This document shows positions 7,933-15,700 of a DNA stretch of 59,219 nt, one piece after another. Source of the DNA: Rhodospirillales bacterium (GTDB lineage: Bacteria > Pseudomonadota > Alphaproteobacteria > Reyranellales > Reyranellaceae); the NCBI GenBank assembly GCA_016185145.1, contig JACPOB010000137.1:1-59219 (forward strand), read 5' to 3'. The notes beneath the pieces are model-generated. The model was not told where the DNA came from and ran no database searches. It saw only the letters and a list, made by a program, of their open reading frames with translations. Every line of letters begins with the position of its first letter. Position 1 is the first letter of the stretch. The translations under genes and the position numbers were made by a program.

Positions 7933-8901
7933 ATGACTCAAGGTAGGCCAAAGGACGGCAAGCAGTACGACCGCGGCGCCGAGGACCTCGGCAACATCGT
8001 CGGTCTGGAGCACGTGAACCTGCAGGTCGAGGACCAGGGGCTGACCACGCTGTTCTACATCAGTGGCCTGGGATTGACGCGCGATCCCTACCTGATGACC
8101 AGCATCGACAACATGTGGGTCAATGTCGGCCACAGCCAGTTCCACCTGATCACCGGCAAGCCGCAGCATCTGCGTGGCCGCACCGGCCTGGTCATCCCCG
8201 ATCGCGAGGCGCTGCTGCAGCGGCTCGAGAAGATGAAGAAGCCGCTCGAAGGCACGCGCTTCGCCTTCAAGGAGCACGAAGATCACGTCGAGACGACCTG
8301 CCCGTGGGGCAACAAGCTCCTGATCCACGAGCCCGGTAGCTTCGGCCGCATGCAGCTCGGCATGCCTTACGTCGAGTTCGACGTGCCGGCAGGCTCGGCC
8401 AAGGCCATCGTCGATTTCTATCGCAAGGTCTTCGAGACCGACGCGCATGTCGACGAGACAGGAGACATGCCGGCGGCGAGGATCTCGGTCGGCCCCTCGC
8501 AGGAGCTGGTGTTCCGCGAAACCAAGTCGAAGCTTCCAGCCTATGACGGCCATCACATCCAGGTCTACGTCGCGAACTTCTCCCGGCCGCACAAGCGCCT
8601 GCTCGAGCGCGAGCTGATCACCGAGGAGAGCAACCAGTACCAGTACCGCTTCGAGCAGATCACCGACCTCGAGACCGGCAAGCCTCTGTTCCAGATCGAG
8701 CACGAGGTGCGCTGCATGACCCATCCGCTCTATGCGCGCCCGCTGGTCAACCGCAACCCGGCCCAGACCAACCGCAACTATGTGCCCGGCCGCGATGCCT
8801 GGGTGGCCGAGCCGATGGACCCGGAGATGGACGATCCGCGCAGCGCCATGCGCCAGCGGCGGTTCGAGGCGGTGACGCGGCGCCGGCAGGCGGCCGAGTA
8901 G
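7933..8901 (+). CDS. VOC (glyoxalase/extradiol dioxygenase) superfamily protein
   Basis: A 322-residue protein with two vicinal-oxygen-chelate modules. The first begins at GLEHVNLQVED (His27 a candidate metal ligand). The second begins at LGMPYVEFDVPAGS, with HHIQVYV carrying another candidate His. The C-terminal tail is Arg-rich. ATG 7933 is chosen because GGAGGCG lies seven bases upstream; an earlier ATG at 7918 overlaps that site. It diverges from the LLM gene across about 106 bp, which should hold promoters for both. Whether it is a lyase, isomerase or dioxygenase cannot be told. Confidence 0.8.
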   Translation: MTQGRPKDGKQYDRGAEDLGNIVGLEHVNLQVEDQGLTTLFYISGLGLTRDPYLMTSIDNMWVNVGHSQFHLITGKPQHLRGRTGLVIPDREALLQRLEKMKKPLEGTRFAFKEHEDHVETTCPWGNKLLIHEPGSFGRMQLGMPYVEFDVPAGSAKAIVDFYRKVFETDAHVDETGDMPAARISVGPSQELVFRETKSKLPAYDGHHIQVYVANFSRPHKRLLERELITEESNQYQYRFEQITDLETGKPLFQIEHEVRCMTHPLYARPLVNRNPAQTNRNYVPGRDAWVAEPMDPEMDDPRSAMRQRRFEAVTRRRQAAE

Positions 8902-8912
8902 CCGCGCGGCAG

Positions 8913-9302
8913 GTGAATACGAAGAATGAAGTCCGGGCCGTGCTCGAGCGCAAGGCCGCCGCGCTCATGCAGCGGTCTGCGCCGAAGCTCCGGGAGTTGC
9001 TCGAGGAGAACTTCGTCTATGTGACGGCCTCCGGTCGCCGGCTGCGTCGTGACGACTATGTCGAGAACGGCACCGGTCCGCACGGACTGCGCTTTCAAAG
9101 CCAGGAGATCGAGGGCCTCGACGTCGCGGATTTCGGCGATATGGCCATTGCGACGATGACCCTGCACGACAGGTTCGAGGTCCAGGGCCAGATGATCGCC
9201 GAGACCTATCGCTCGTTTTGCGTGTTTCGCAGGCACGGCTCCGCATGGCTCTGGGCGGGCGGGCAGACCTGCGTGGCGGGCCGTGCGCCAAATCCTGCCT
9301 GA
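8913..9302 (+). CDS. NTF2-like (SnoaL/DUF4440-type) protein
   Basis: A 129-residue single-domain protein with the pattern of a cone-shaped NTF2-like fold: an N-terminal helix with RxxAxxxxD/E-type spacing, then LLEENFVYVTASGRRLRRDDYV, and a final set of strands (YRSFCVFRRHGSAWLWAGGQ). Members are small isomerases, hydrolases or ligand-binding proteins. The start is a GTG, 11 bases after the VOC gene, suggesting co-transcription. It ends two bases before the convergent hydrolase gene. Confidence 0.72.
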   Translation: MNTKNEVRAVLERKAAALMQRSAPKLRELLEENFVYVTASGRRLRRDDYVENGTGPHGLRFQSQEIEGLDVADFGDMAIATMTLHDRFEVQGQMIAETYRSFCVFRRHGSAWLWAGGQTCVAGRAPNPA

Positions 9303-9304
9303 CC

Positions 9305-10441
9305 TCAGCGCAGGGCGGCCCTCACGGCGCGGGTGAAGGCCACCACTTCGTTGCGCCGGTTGTGGACGCCCGGCGGCGCATAGGCGGGCTCCGGAAAGGC
9401 GCCGAGGGTAACGACGACGAGGGCTTCCTTGCGGAAGACATCGATGCGCTGGCCGGCATGTCCCAGCGCCGACATCACGCCGTCGCCCAGCCACCAGCTG
9501 TAGCCGTAATGGGTGATGTCGATGACCGACGGCGCCGGCACCTTGAACGCAGGCGTCGCTGCCGCCTCGACCCAGCCCTCCGGCAGGACGCGCCTGCCGT
9601 CGATCACGCCGTCGTTCAGGACGAACAGGCCGAAGCGGCCGAAGTCGCGCAGGACCATGCCGGCGCGGCTGCCGCCGATCTCCTGCCCGTCTTCGCTTTC
9701 GAGCGTATAGAAGCCGTCGGCCTCCATGCCGGCCGGCTGCCAGACCTTTTGCGACATGTAATCGGCCAGCGGCATGCCGACGGCCTTGGTGAGGGCGGCC
9801 CCGAGCAGATACGTGTCGCCCGAATTGTAGAGGAACGTCGTGCCCGGCGGATGGGCGCGCTCCAGCGAGGCCATGAGTTTCAACACGCCGCCCGGCACGC
9901 GATCGGCCAGGGACTTGCTGTAGCGGTTCACGTGCGAGGTGCGGTCGGTGTAGTCCTCGACCCAACGCGTGCCCGACGACATGGTGAGCACATGGCGCAG
10001 CGTCACGCCCTCGTAGGCCGAGCCTGCGAGAGCGGGCAGGTACTTCGTCAAGGGTTCGTCGATCGACGTGATGGCGCCGTCATGGACGGCGGCGCCGACC
10101 AGCATCGCCGTCATCGACTTCACCGTCGACATGGTCGACCAGCGGTCGTGCGCCTGCAGGCCGAGCCCATAGCGCTCCAGCACCACGTGACCACGATGGA
10201 TCACGAGCAGGCCCGTCATGGCGTTGCGATCCATGAAGCCGCCGACGTCGTAACTCGGATCGATTCCAGGCCCATACGGCAGGGGGCGAGGCTCCGGCCC
10301 ACGCCGGATCACGCGATGGGCAAAGAGCCTGTCGACGATCCGGTAGGCGTAGGGCTGGATCCAGGGCGGCAGGAACAGGAACTCTTCGCCGCGTGGCAAA
10401 TGCTGGTGTGGCTCGCAAAGGAGAGCGTCAGGGGTGTTCAT
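9305..10441 (-). CDS. Serine hydrolase, beta-lactamase/transpeptidase fold
   Basis: A 378-residue class C beta-lactamase-fold hydrolase (esterase or 6-aminohexanoate-dimer-hydrolase type). The SxxK nucleophile motif is STVK (Ser105-Lys108) and the YxN motif is FLYNSGD. The C-terminal LGHAGQRIDV region fits the third conserved motif position (KTG-like), as HAG. No signal peptide is obvious, so a cytoplasmic esterase is more likely than a secreted beta-lactamase. The longer open frame upstream runs through the neighbouring gene and is not used. It lies 11 bases downstream of a membrane protein gene on the same strand. Confidence 0.82.
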   Translation of the reverse strand: MNTPDALLCEPHQHLPRGEEFLFLPPWIQPYAYRIVDRLFAHRVIRRGPEPRPLPYGPGIDPSYDVGGFMDRNAMTGLLVIHRGHVVLERYGLGLQAHDRWSTMSTVKSMTAMLVGAAVHDGAITSIDEPLTKYLPALAGSAYEGVTLRHVLTMSSGTRWVEDYTDRTSHVNRYSKSLADRVPGGVLKLMASLERAHPPGTTFLYNSGDTYLLGAALTKAVGMPLADYMSQKVWQPAGMEADGFYTLESEDGQEIGGSRAGMVLRDFGRFGLFVLNDGVIDGRRVLPEGWVEAAATPAFKVPAPSVIDITHYGYSWWLGDGVMSALGHAGQRIDVFRKEALVVVTLGAFPEPAYAPPGVHNRRNEVVAFTRAVRAALR

Positions 10442-10452
10442 GATCAGCCGGG

Positions 10453-10974
10453 TCAGTGGATGAGCGTCCTGCGCGGATTCTGGCCACGCACCATGTCGAT
10501 ATGGATCGATCGCGGGGCCTTGTAGAAGCGCACGACGATGAAGCGGGCGGCGATATAGGCCGCAAGGAACGTCGCCCCGCCGGCCAGGACGCCGAAGCCG
10601 CTCGACTGGCGTCCCATCAGGCTCGAGCTCACGAAGCGGACCAGGGCCAGCAGTAGCAGCGCCGCCGCCGCCGCCATGCCGTCCCAGGCCGGCGCCATGC
10701 GGATCAGGCTGTGCCCATGGTCCTGGTTTACCCTCAGCAGTGCTCCCGCGGCCGCGCCGGCCGCGAGGCCGCCGGCGATGGCGGTGATCCACAATTCGGG
10801 GCGTTTGCCCGGCGAGACGACCAGCAGCACCACCGCCGCAAGCACCGCAAGCAGGGGCGGAATCGAGCAATCCAGGCGGGTGGCGGCCTTTCCTCCCGGT
10901 TCGTAGCGCATCGACCACAGGGCCAGCGCGGCCAGCAGCACGGCTGCCAGGTGCGCAATGAAAAGGCTCGTCAT
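10453..10974 (-). CDS. Small polytopic membrane protein, unrecognised
   Basis: A 173-residue protein with about four or five hydrophobic helices (near residues 5-22, 40-58, 64-84, 100-118, 128-145), separated by short charged loops and ending in a basic cytoplasmic-looking tail (RFYKAPRSIHIDMVRG). I do not recognise the family. The ATG at 10974 is the first that starts directly at a membrane helix. It precedes the serine hydrolase by 11 bases, so the two are probably one operon. Confidence 0.6.
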   Translation of the reverse strand: MTSLFIAHLAAVLLAALALWSMRYEPGGKAATRLDCSIPPLLAVLAAVVLLVVSPGKRPELWITAIAGGLAAGAAAGALLRVNQDHGHSLIRMAPAWDGMAAAAALLLLALVRFVSSSLMGRQSSGFGVLAGGATFLAAYIAARFIVVRFYKAPRSIHIDMVRGQNPRRTLIH

Positions 10975-11100
10975 TGCCGCCAGGATAACCGCAGTCGCTG
11001 TCTGCTCATAGCGTCGTCGTCTTGGCGGCAGGACAGTTTGGCTCCAAACTGGGTGAAGGTGATCCGCGAAGCCGGGATCAAGCTGGAACAGACGGCAGGC

Positions 11101-11517
11101 ATGGCATTCGCGATCAAGGCCGAGATCCTGGACCCGCGGGCGAAGGCGTTCGCCTTCGTCGCGCAAAAGACGATGTATGGCGGCAAGCATGTCGCCGAAG
11201 GCGACACGATCTTCATATTCGCGAGCGAGAACGAGGGCGGACGAGGCCTGATCGCGCGCGGCGTCGTCACGTCGGCCGAGCCGGTCGCGAAGAAGCGCGG
11301 CATCGCCCGGCAGACGCCGCGGGTGAGCCTCTCCATCAGGCGCACCGCGCTCGCCAAGCGGCCGCTCGGCCGGCGCGAGCTGAGACATCTTACCGACTGG
11401 AAAGACGGCAAGCCGGCCACCGAGCTCAACTTCAAGTTCTATCGTCAGGCGACGAACAAGATCGTCGGCCTCTCGGCGGAAGCGGCGGCGCTCCTGGCTT
11501 CGTTCTTCCGGCGTTAG
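11101..11517 (+). CDS. Small protein, possibly PUA/EVE-like fold
   Basis: A 138-residue basic protein. The N-terminal half alternates short strands with FVAQKTMYGGKHVAEGDTIFIF and RGLIARGVVTSAEPV, a pattern that recalls EVE/PUA-like beta barrels that bind modified bases, but this is only pattern likeness. The C-terminus (TNKIVGLSAEAAALLASFF) is helical. The start is uncertain: the ATG at 11101 has only a weak ribosome site, and GTG 11056 is in frame. It diverges from the membrane protein gene and converges with the racemase-like gene one base away. Confidence 0.5.
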   Translation: MAFAIKAEILDPRAKAFAFVAQKTMYGGKHVAEGDTIFIFASENEGGRGLIARGVVTSAEPVAKKRGIARQTPRVSLSIRRTALAKRPLGRRELRHLTDWKDGKPATELNFKFYRQATNKIVGLSAEAAALLASFFRR

Positions 11518-11518
11518 T

Positions 11519-12172
11519 CTAACCCACCAGCCTGCTCTTCAAGGCGGCGACGGCGGAAGCCGGGCTGGTGAGGACGGGAACGCTCGTCTGGGAGCGCAAC
11601 CTTGCGGCTGCGGGCGCCATCGAGAACTGGGCGAGCATGATCGCGTTGCAGCCGGCGAGCTCGACCGCGGCCTTCGCGACCAGGGCGTCGTGCTCCTCGC
11701 GCCGTCCGGCCAGCAGCGCCGGCATCGCGCCCGGCACCATCACGCTCTCGAGGCGCGCCGTCGCGCCGGCCTGCCGGGCCTGTTCCTCGAACTCCTCTGA
11801 CATGCTGGCGATCGATGGCGCGAAGGTCGCCAGCATGCCGATCGTGCCGCCGATGGCGATGGCTTCCGCGAACATCGCCTCGTTGGGCTTCAGCACCGGC
11901 ATGTCGACGGACCGCGCCACGCGTTCGATGGCCGGACCGAAGGCCGAGCAGGTGAACAGGATCGCATCGGCGCCGAACGACACCGCGTAGCGGCCGAGCG
12001 CATCGAAGCGGCTGAAGATGCCGTCGGTCAGCTCGGGGGTGAGGGCGCGGTCGCGGCTCAGCGAATCGTCGAGCAGATTGACGAGGTCGGGCTCGGGCCA
12101 GGCCTCGGCGAAGGCTGCCTTGATGGGATCGACTGCGGCGGGCGTTGCGTGGACGAGAGCGATGCGCGTCAT
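11519..12172 (-). CDS. Aspartate/glutamate racemase family protein
   Basis: A 217-residue protein of the Asp/Glu/hydantoin racemase fold. The first catalytic-region Cys sits in ILFTCSAFGPAI, and the second half has the family-like VELAGCNAIMLAQFSMA and a SVPVLTSPASAV ending. Family members racemise amino acids or act as maleate isomerase/arylmalonate decarboxylase, so the exact reaction is open. ATG 12172 follows GAGGACC; earlier in-frame ATGs are less well placed. The cytoplasmic product has no obvious partner gene nearby. Confidence 0.78.
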   Translation of the reverse strand: MTRIALVHATPAAVDPIKAAFAEAWPEPDLVNLLDDSLSRDRALTPELTDGIFSRFDALGRYAVSFGADAILFTCSAFGPAIERVARSVDMPVLKPNEAMFAEAIAIGGTIGMLATFAPSIASMSEEFEEQARQAGATARLESVMVPGAMPALLAGRREEHDALVAKAAVELAGCNAIMLAQFSMAPAAARLRSQTSVPVLTSPASAVAALKSRLVG

Positions 12173-12330
12173 GGTCCTCACGATATCCGGATTGATTCGA
12201 TGCTGTGACATATTTCTGTCCGGCTCTCGATCGACGTCGGTCCCCGTCACAGCAATGGCACTGGCCTCGGCAGCAGCGCCCTGCTGGTCTCAGCGCGGGT
12301 GGGGTGAGTCAACGCCGTGAGAGGCAATTC

Positions 12331-13461
12331 ATGCCTGTGTCGAGTGATGGGTTCCGGGCTGTGCTGGCCTTCGCTTCAAGCTGTGTGCTGCTTTGCGGGT
12401 CGGCGTCGGCTTTCGATGCCGATCTGACCGGCAGCATCGCCGCCGAGGACAAGGTGCTGGGCGGCCAGGTGGAAGTCGCTGCCGCGGCCGACGACCCGTT
12501 CGTTCGCCGCGAGAACGTCGTCGACGGCATCGTCGAGGAATCGGTCGAGGACTCGCTGGTGCGGGCCGGGTTGCCGGCGGACCTCGGACTCAAGCTGACG
12601 GACGCCTTGTCGTCGGCCCTCGCCGACCGCCAGCTCGGCAGCGGCGACCGGTTCTCCATTCGCTACCAGCAGACTGTCGCCAGCGACGGCCGGGAGATCG
12701 GCGCCGGCCGCATCGTGTCGGCCGAAGTCGTGACCGCCGCCAAGGGAAGGATCGCCCTCTACGGCTTTCGCCCGACTCGCGGCGCCGAGCAGCTGTGGCT
12801 CGGCAGCGGCGAATCGCTCGCCGCGCCGGCGATGCGCCTGCCGCTGGAAACCGTCAGCGTGTCGTCGGCATTCGGCGTCCGCGCCGATCCGTTCGAGCAG
12901 CCGCGCAACGGTCTCGGCGCGCCGAGCCGCCTCGGCACCGTGGGCGCCACTACCAACGTGGCGACGGCGCGCGGCGTTGCGCTCGGCCTGGCGCCGGGCC
13001 CCGGCCGCATTGCCCCGCGCGGCGGCGCCACGTTCCTGATGCACAACGGCGTCGATCTGCTCGCGCCGACGGGCACGCCGGTATTGGCGGCGTCCGCCGG
13101 CACCGTCGTCGGTGCGGCGCCCAATGCCGGCTACGGCAACTGGATCCGCATCGATCACGCCGACAAGCTGGCGACGGTCTACGGCCATCTCTCCGCGTTC
13201 GCGCCGGGCATTGCTGCCGGCGTGAAAGTCCAGCGCGGGCAGGTGATCGGTTTCGTCGGCAATACCGGGCGCTCGACCGGCCCGCATCTTCATTTCGAGG
13301 TCATCAACAACGGCCAGGTGGTCGATCCGATGAAGGTCTCGCAGACGAAGAAGGCGAAGCTGGCGGGCGCCGACCTCGAACGCTTCCGCAAGCTCGTCCG
13401 GCAAGTCGACGCCGCGCGACAGAACGAGGCCGAATTCAGGTTGATCTCGGCCGAGGACTGA
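12331..13461 (+). CDS. M23-family (LytM) metallopeptidase
   Basis: A 376-residue secreted peptidoglycan endopeptidase or a divisome-type LytM activator. A signal peptide covers residues 1-30 (hydrophobic core, then GSASAFD). A middle region of about 170 residues resembles the OB/opacity-like domain found before M23 domains. The zinc peptidase domain contains HNGVD (His238, Asp242), YGHLSAF, and the closing TGPHLHFEV (His319, His321). All the usual zinc and catalytic residues are therefore present, which favours an active enzyme. The ATG at 12331 follows GAGAGGC. Confidence 0.88.
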   Translation: MPVSSDGFRAVLAFASSCVLLCGSASAFDADLTGSIAAEDKVLGGQVEVAAAADDPFVRRENVVDGIVEESVEDSLVRAGLPADLGLKLTDALSSALADRQLGSGDRFSIRYQQTVASDGREIGAGRIVSAEVVTAAKGRIALYGFRPTRGAEQLWLGSGESLAAPAMRLPLETVSVSSAFGVRADPFEQPRNGLGAPSRLGTVGATTNVATARGVALGLAPGPGRIAPRGGATFLMHNGVDLLAPTGTPVLAASAGTVVGAAPNAGYGNWIRIDHADKLATVYGHLSAFAPGIAAGVKVQRGQVIGFVGNTGRSTGPHLHFEVINNGQVVDPMKVSQTKKAKLAGADLERFRKLVRQVDAARQNEAEFRLISAED

Positions 13462-13475
13462 AGCGCGTCAGCCGG

Positions 13476-14225
13476 TCACCACTTCTCGACCCACGGCCTC
13501 AACGCGATCTCGAATGCCCAGGTCGATCGATGCTGGCGATGCAGCTGCAGGTAGGTTTCGGCGATATGGTCCGGATCGGCCATGTTGTCGTCGACGGTCG
13601 TTCCCGCTCGCCGATGGGCACGCGTGCCGTCCTCCTGCCGCCAGCCGATCGCGGCGTCGATCGGCACGTTTGCGACATGGATGCCTTGCGGCATCAATTC
13701 GCGCGCCATGCTCTGCGCGAGCCCGGACTTGGCATGGCAGGCCATGGCGAAGGCGCCGCTCATGGGGAAGCCTTTGAGGGCGGCGCTGGCGTTCGTGTAG
13801 ATGATCGTTCCCTTGGCGCCGTTGGCGTTCGCTTCGTTCTCGCGCATCAGCCGGGCTGCCTGCTGGCCCACGAGGAACGCGCTGAACGCCGCATTCTTCA
13901 TCGTGTCGAAAGCCATGCCCGGATCGGCTTCGGTGATCCCCTTTCCGAAGATGCCGGGGACCCGGCCGTCGATGTTGTGCACGACGAGCGTGGGCGGCCC
14001 GAGGTCGCGAACGACGTTCTTGAACAGCAGCCCCACGGCCGCGGGATCGCTGGCGTCGCAGGCGTATCGGCGTATGCCGTGCGTCTCCTCCAGCTTCTGG
14101 AGCACCGGCTTTTCCGGGCTCCTGGCGGCGACGGCGACACGCATGCCTTCTTTGACGAACAGCCGTGCACAGCTCGAGCTGATGCCGGGGCCGCCGCCGA
14201 CGATGAGCGCAATGTCCTGGACCAT
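13476..14225 (-). CDS. SDR-family protein lacking the catalytic Tyr
   Basis: A 249-residue Rossmann-fold short-chain dehydrogenase/reductase. The nucleotide-binding GGGPGIS is at residues 10-16, and the family Ser is in YTNASAAL. The usual YxxxK is not present: the region reads AFAMACHAKSG, with Lys kept but Ala where Tyr is expected. It may bind nucleotide without classical chemistry, or use a different acid. It diverges from a TetR-type regulator across 88 bp with a palindrome, so the regulator probably controls it. Confidence 0.75.
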   Translation of the reverse strand: MVQDIALIVGGGPGISSSCARLFVKEGMRVAVAARSPEKPVLQKLEETHGIRRYACDASDPAAVGLLFKNVVRDLGPPTLVVHNIDGRVPGIFGKGITEADPGMAFDTMKNAAFSAFLVGQQAARLMRENEANANGAKGTIIYTNASAALKGFPMSGAFAMACHAKSGLAQSMARELMPQGIHVANVPIDAAIGWRQEDGTRAHRRAGTTVDDNMADPDHIAETYLQLHRQHRSTWAFEIALRPWVEKW

Positions 14226-14247
14226 GACTCGTACTCATTCATTGGAT

Positions 14248-14257
14248 TACGATCGTA
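14248..14257. promoter_or_regulatory. Candidate TetR-family operator
   Basis: The perfect 10-bp palindrome TACGATCGTA lies in the 88-bp gap between the divergent SDR and tetR-type genes, in a locally AT-richer stretch. Divergent tetR genes commonly bind such a site to repress both promoters. The assignment rests on location and symmetry only. Confidence 0.45.
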
Positions 14258-14313
14258 TTATGATGGAGTGATCGTCGTTCCATCGACAAGCGCGCGCCGG
14301 ACGAGGAAATCTC

Positions 14314-14928
14314 ATGCGCTACGAAAAAGGCCGCAAGGATGCGTCGCGCCGCCGGATCATGGCGGCCGCGGCGCAGCGTTTCCGCAAGGACGGCATCGCC
14401 GCCTCGGGGCTTGCCGACATCATGAGCGACGCCGGGCTGACCAACGGGGCCTTCTATCCGCACTTTCCGTCGAAGGCGGCCCTTGTCCGTGAAAGCGTGG
14501 GAGCGGCTCTCGAGGATCAGTCGAATCGACTGCACGGGATCCTGGCCGCCGATGGCCTCGAAGGGCTCATCGAGGCCTACCTGTCGCCGGAGCATCGCGA
14601 CGATCCGGGCAAGGGCTGCGCCGCGGCGGCGCTTCTGCCGGAGCTCGCGCGCCAGCCGCTTCAGACGCGCCGTCTTTGCGCTGAACGCCTTCTCTCCGTC
14701 GTGCGCGACATGGTGAGGGCCTTGCCGTCGCAGACCCAGGATCGGGAGGACGTTGCACTGGGGCTCTACGCCATCCTGATCGGCACCCTGCAGCTCGCTC
14801 GTACCGTCAAGGGGACTCCGGCGTCGGATCACGTCCTCGCGGCAGGGGCAAAGGCCGCACGGACTCTGCTTCGGCGTCAGGTCCGTCATCCCGACCGGAG
14901 CCGCCCCCCTCGACTTCGCTCGGGGTAA
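14314..14928 (+). CDS. TetR/AcrR family transcriptional regulator
   Basis: A 204-residue regulator. The N-terminal helix-turn-helix (about residues 12-55) reads RIMAAAAQRFRKDGIAASG, LADIMSDAGLTNGAFYPHF and PSKAALV, typical of TetR proteins; the rest is a helical ligand-binding domain. GAGGAAATCTC precedes the ATG. The last 15 or so codons (VRHPDRSRPPRLRSG) come from a dispersed inverted repeat that begins at 14883, so the natural C-terminus may have been replaced by repeat insertion. The likely target is the divergent SDR gene. Confidence 0.85.
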   Translation: MRYEKGRKDASRRRIMAAAAQRFRKDGIAASGLADIMSDAGLTNGAFYPHFPSKAALVRESVGAALEDQSNRLHGILAADGLEGLIEAYLSPEHRDDPGKGCAAAALLPELARQPLQTRRLCAERLLSVVRDMVRALPSQTQDREDVALGLYAILIGTLQLARTVKGTPASDHVLAAGAKAARTLLRRQVRHPDRSRPPRLRSG

Positions 14929-15052
14929 ACTCAGTGAGGCGCAGTGGAGGAACCTGTTCTGTCGACGCATCGGCAGGAAAAGGTCCCTCGACTACGCCGC
15001 ACGGAGTTTACCCCGAGCGAAGTCGAGGGGGCGGCTTCGCTCGGGATGACGG
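14883..15052. repeat. Inverted pair of about 50-nt dispersed repeats
   Basis: Positions 14883-14932 and 15004-15052 are near-perfect inverted copies (about 49 nt, a few mismatches, 71-nt spacer), with the shared motifs CCCCGAGCGAAGTCGAGG and GGGATGACGG. The left arm supplies the end of the TetR-family coding sequence; the right arm ends 12 bases before the dgoA stop. The pair could form a large hairpin terminating both convergent transcripts. A related element lies at 19360-19441. Confidence 0.85.
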
Positions 15053-15064
15053 AAAATTGGTCGA

Positions 15065-15700
15065 TCAGCCGACCAAGGCCTCGTCATAGGCGCGCACGGA
15101 CAGCAGCGCCCGCTCCCGCACCTCGGCGGCCGTCATGCCCGGACGATAGAGGCTGCTGCCCAGCCCGAAGGTGCGGATCCCCGCCGCCACATAGGGGCCG
15201 AGGTTCTTGTCGGACACGCCGCCGACGGCGCCCACGACCGTGTCCTTCGGCAGGACGGCAAGCTGCGCCGCGATGCCCGACGGCCCCAGCACCGATGCCG
15301 GAAAGAATTTGAGCGCCGAGGCGCCGCAGCGGACGGCGAGCAGGGCCTCGGTCGGCGAGAACACGCCGGGCATGGTCACCATGTGCCGGGCATGCGCCAT
15401 CGCCAGCACCTCGGCGTCGACGTTGGGGGCAACCATCAATCGTCCGCCGGCATCGGCGACACGCGCGCAATCGTCGGCGCTCAGCACCGTGCCGGCGCCG
15501 ATCAGGCAATCCTTGCCGAACCGTCGGTCGAGCCGCTCGATCGAGGCGAAAGGTTCGGGCGAGTTCAGCGGAACTTCGATCAATTCGAAGCCGCTTTCGA
15601 CCAGCGCATCCACGACGGCTTCCGCCTCGTCGGGACGGATGCCGCGCAGGATGGCGACCAGCGACCGCTTCACCTTGGGCCACGCAACCAGATCCGTCAT
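15065..15700 (-). CDS. dgoA: 2-dehydro-3-deoxy-6-phosphogalactonate aldolase
   Basis: A 211-residue KDPG/KDPGal-class I aldolase, splitting 2-dehydro-3-deoxy-6-phosphogalactonate into pyruvate and glyceraldehyde 3-phosphate. Family landmarks are LVAILRGIRPDEA, the catalytic-region Glu in FELIEVPLNSP, IGAGTV, and the Schiff-base Lys in ASALKFFPA. The galactonate rather than gluconate assignment rests on its pairing with dgoK, whose stop overlaps its start (ATGA). It is cytoplasmic. No dgoD dehydratase or transporter lies in the window, so the rest of the DeLey-Doudoroff route must be elsewhere. Confidence 0.88.
   Translation of the reverse strand: MTDLVAWPKVKRSLVAILRGIRPDEAEAVVDALVESGFELIEVPLNSPEPFASIERLDRRFGKDCLIGAGTVLSADDCARVADAGGRLMVAPNVDAEVLAMAHARHMVTMPGVFSPTEALLAVRCGASALKFFPASVLGPSGIAAQLAVLPKDTVVGAVGGVSDKNLGPYVAAGIRTFGLGSSLYRPGMTAAEVRERALLSVRAYDEALVG

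Noticed and set aside
12393..14492. A 699-codon plus-strand frame overlapping the M23 peptidase and SDR genes
   Set aside because: It spans two well-supported genes in another frame and strand and has no recognisable domain.
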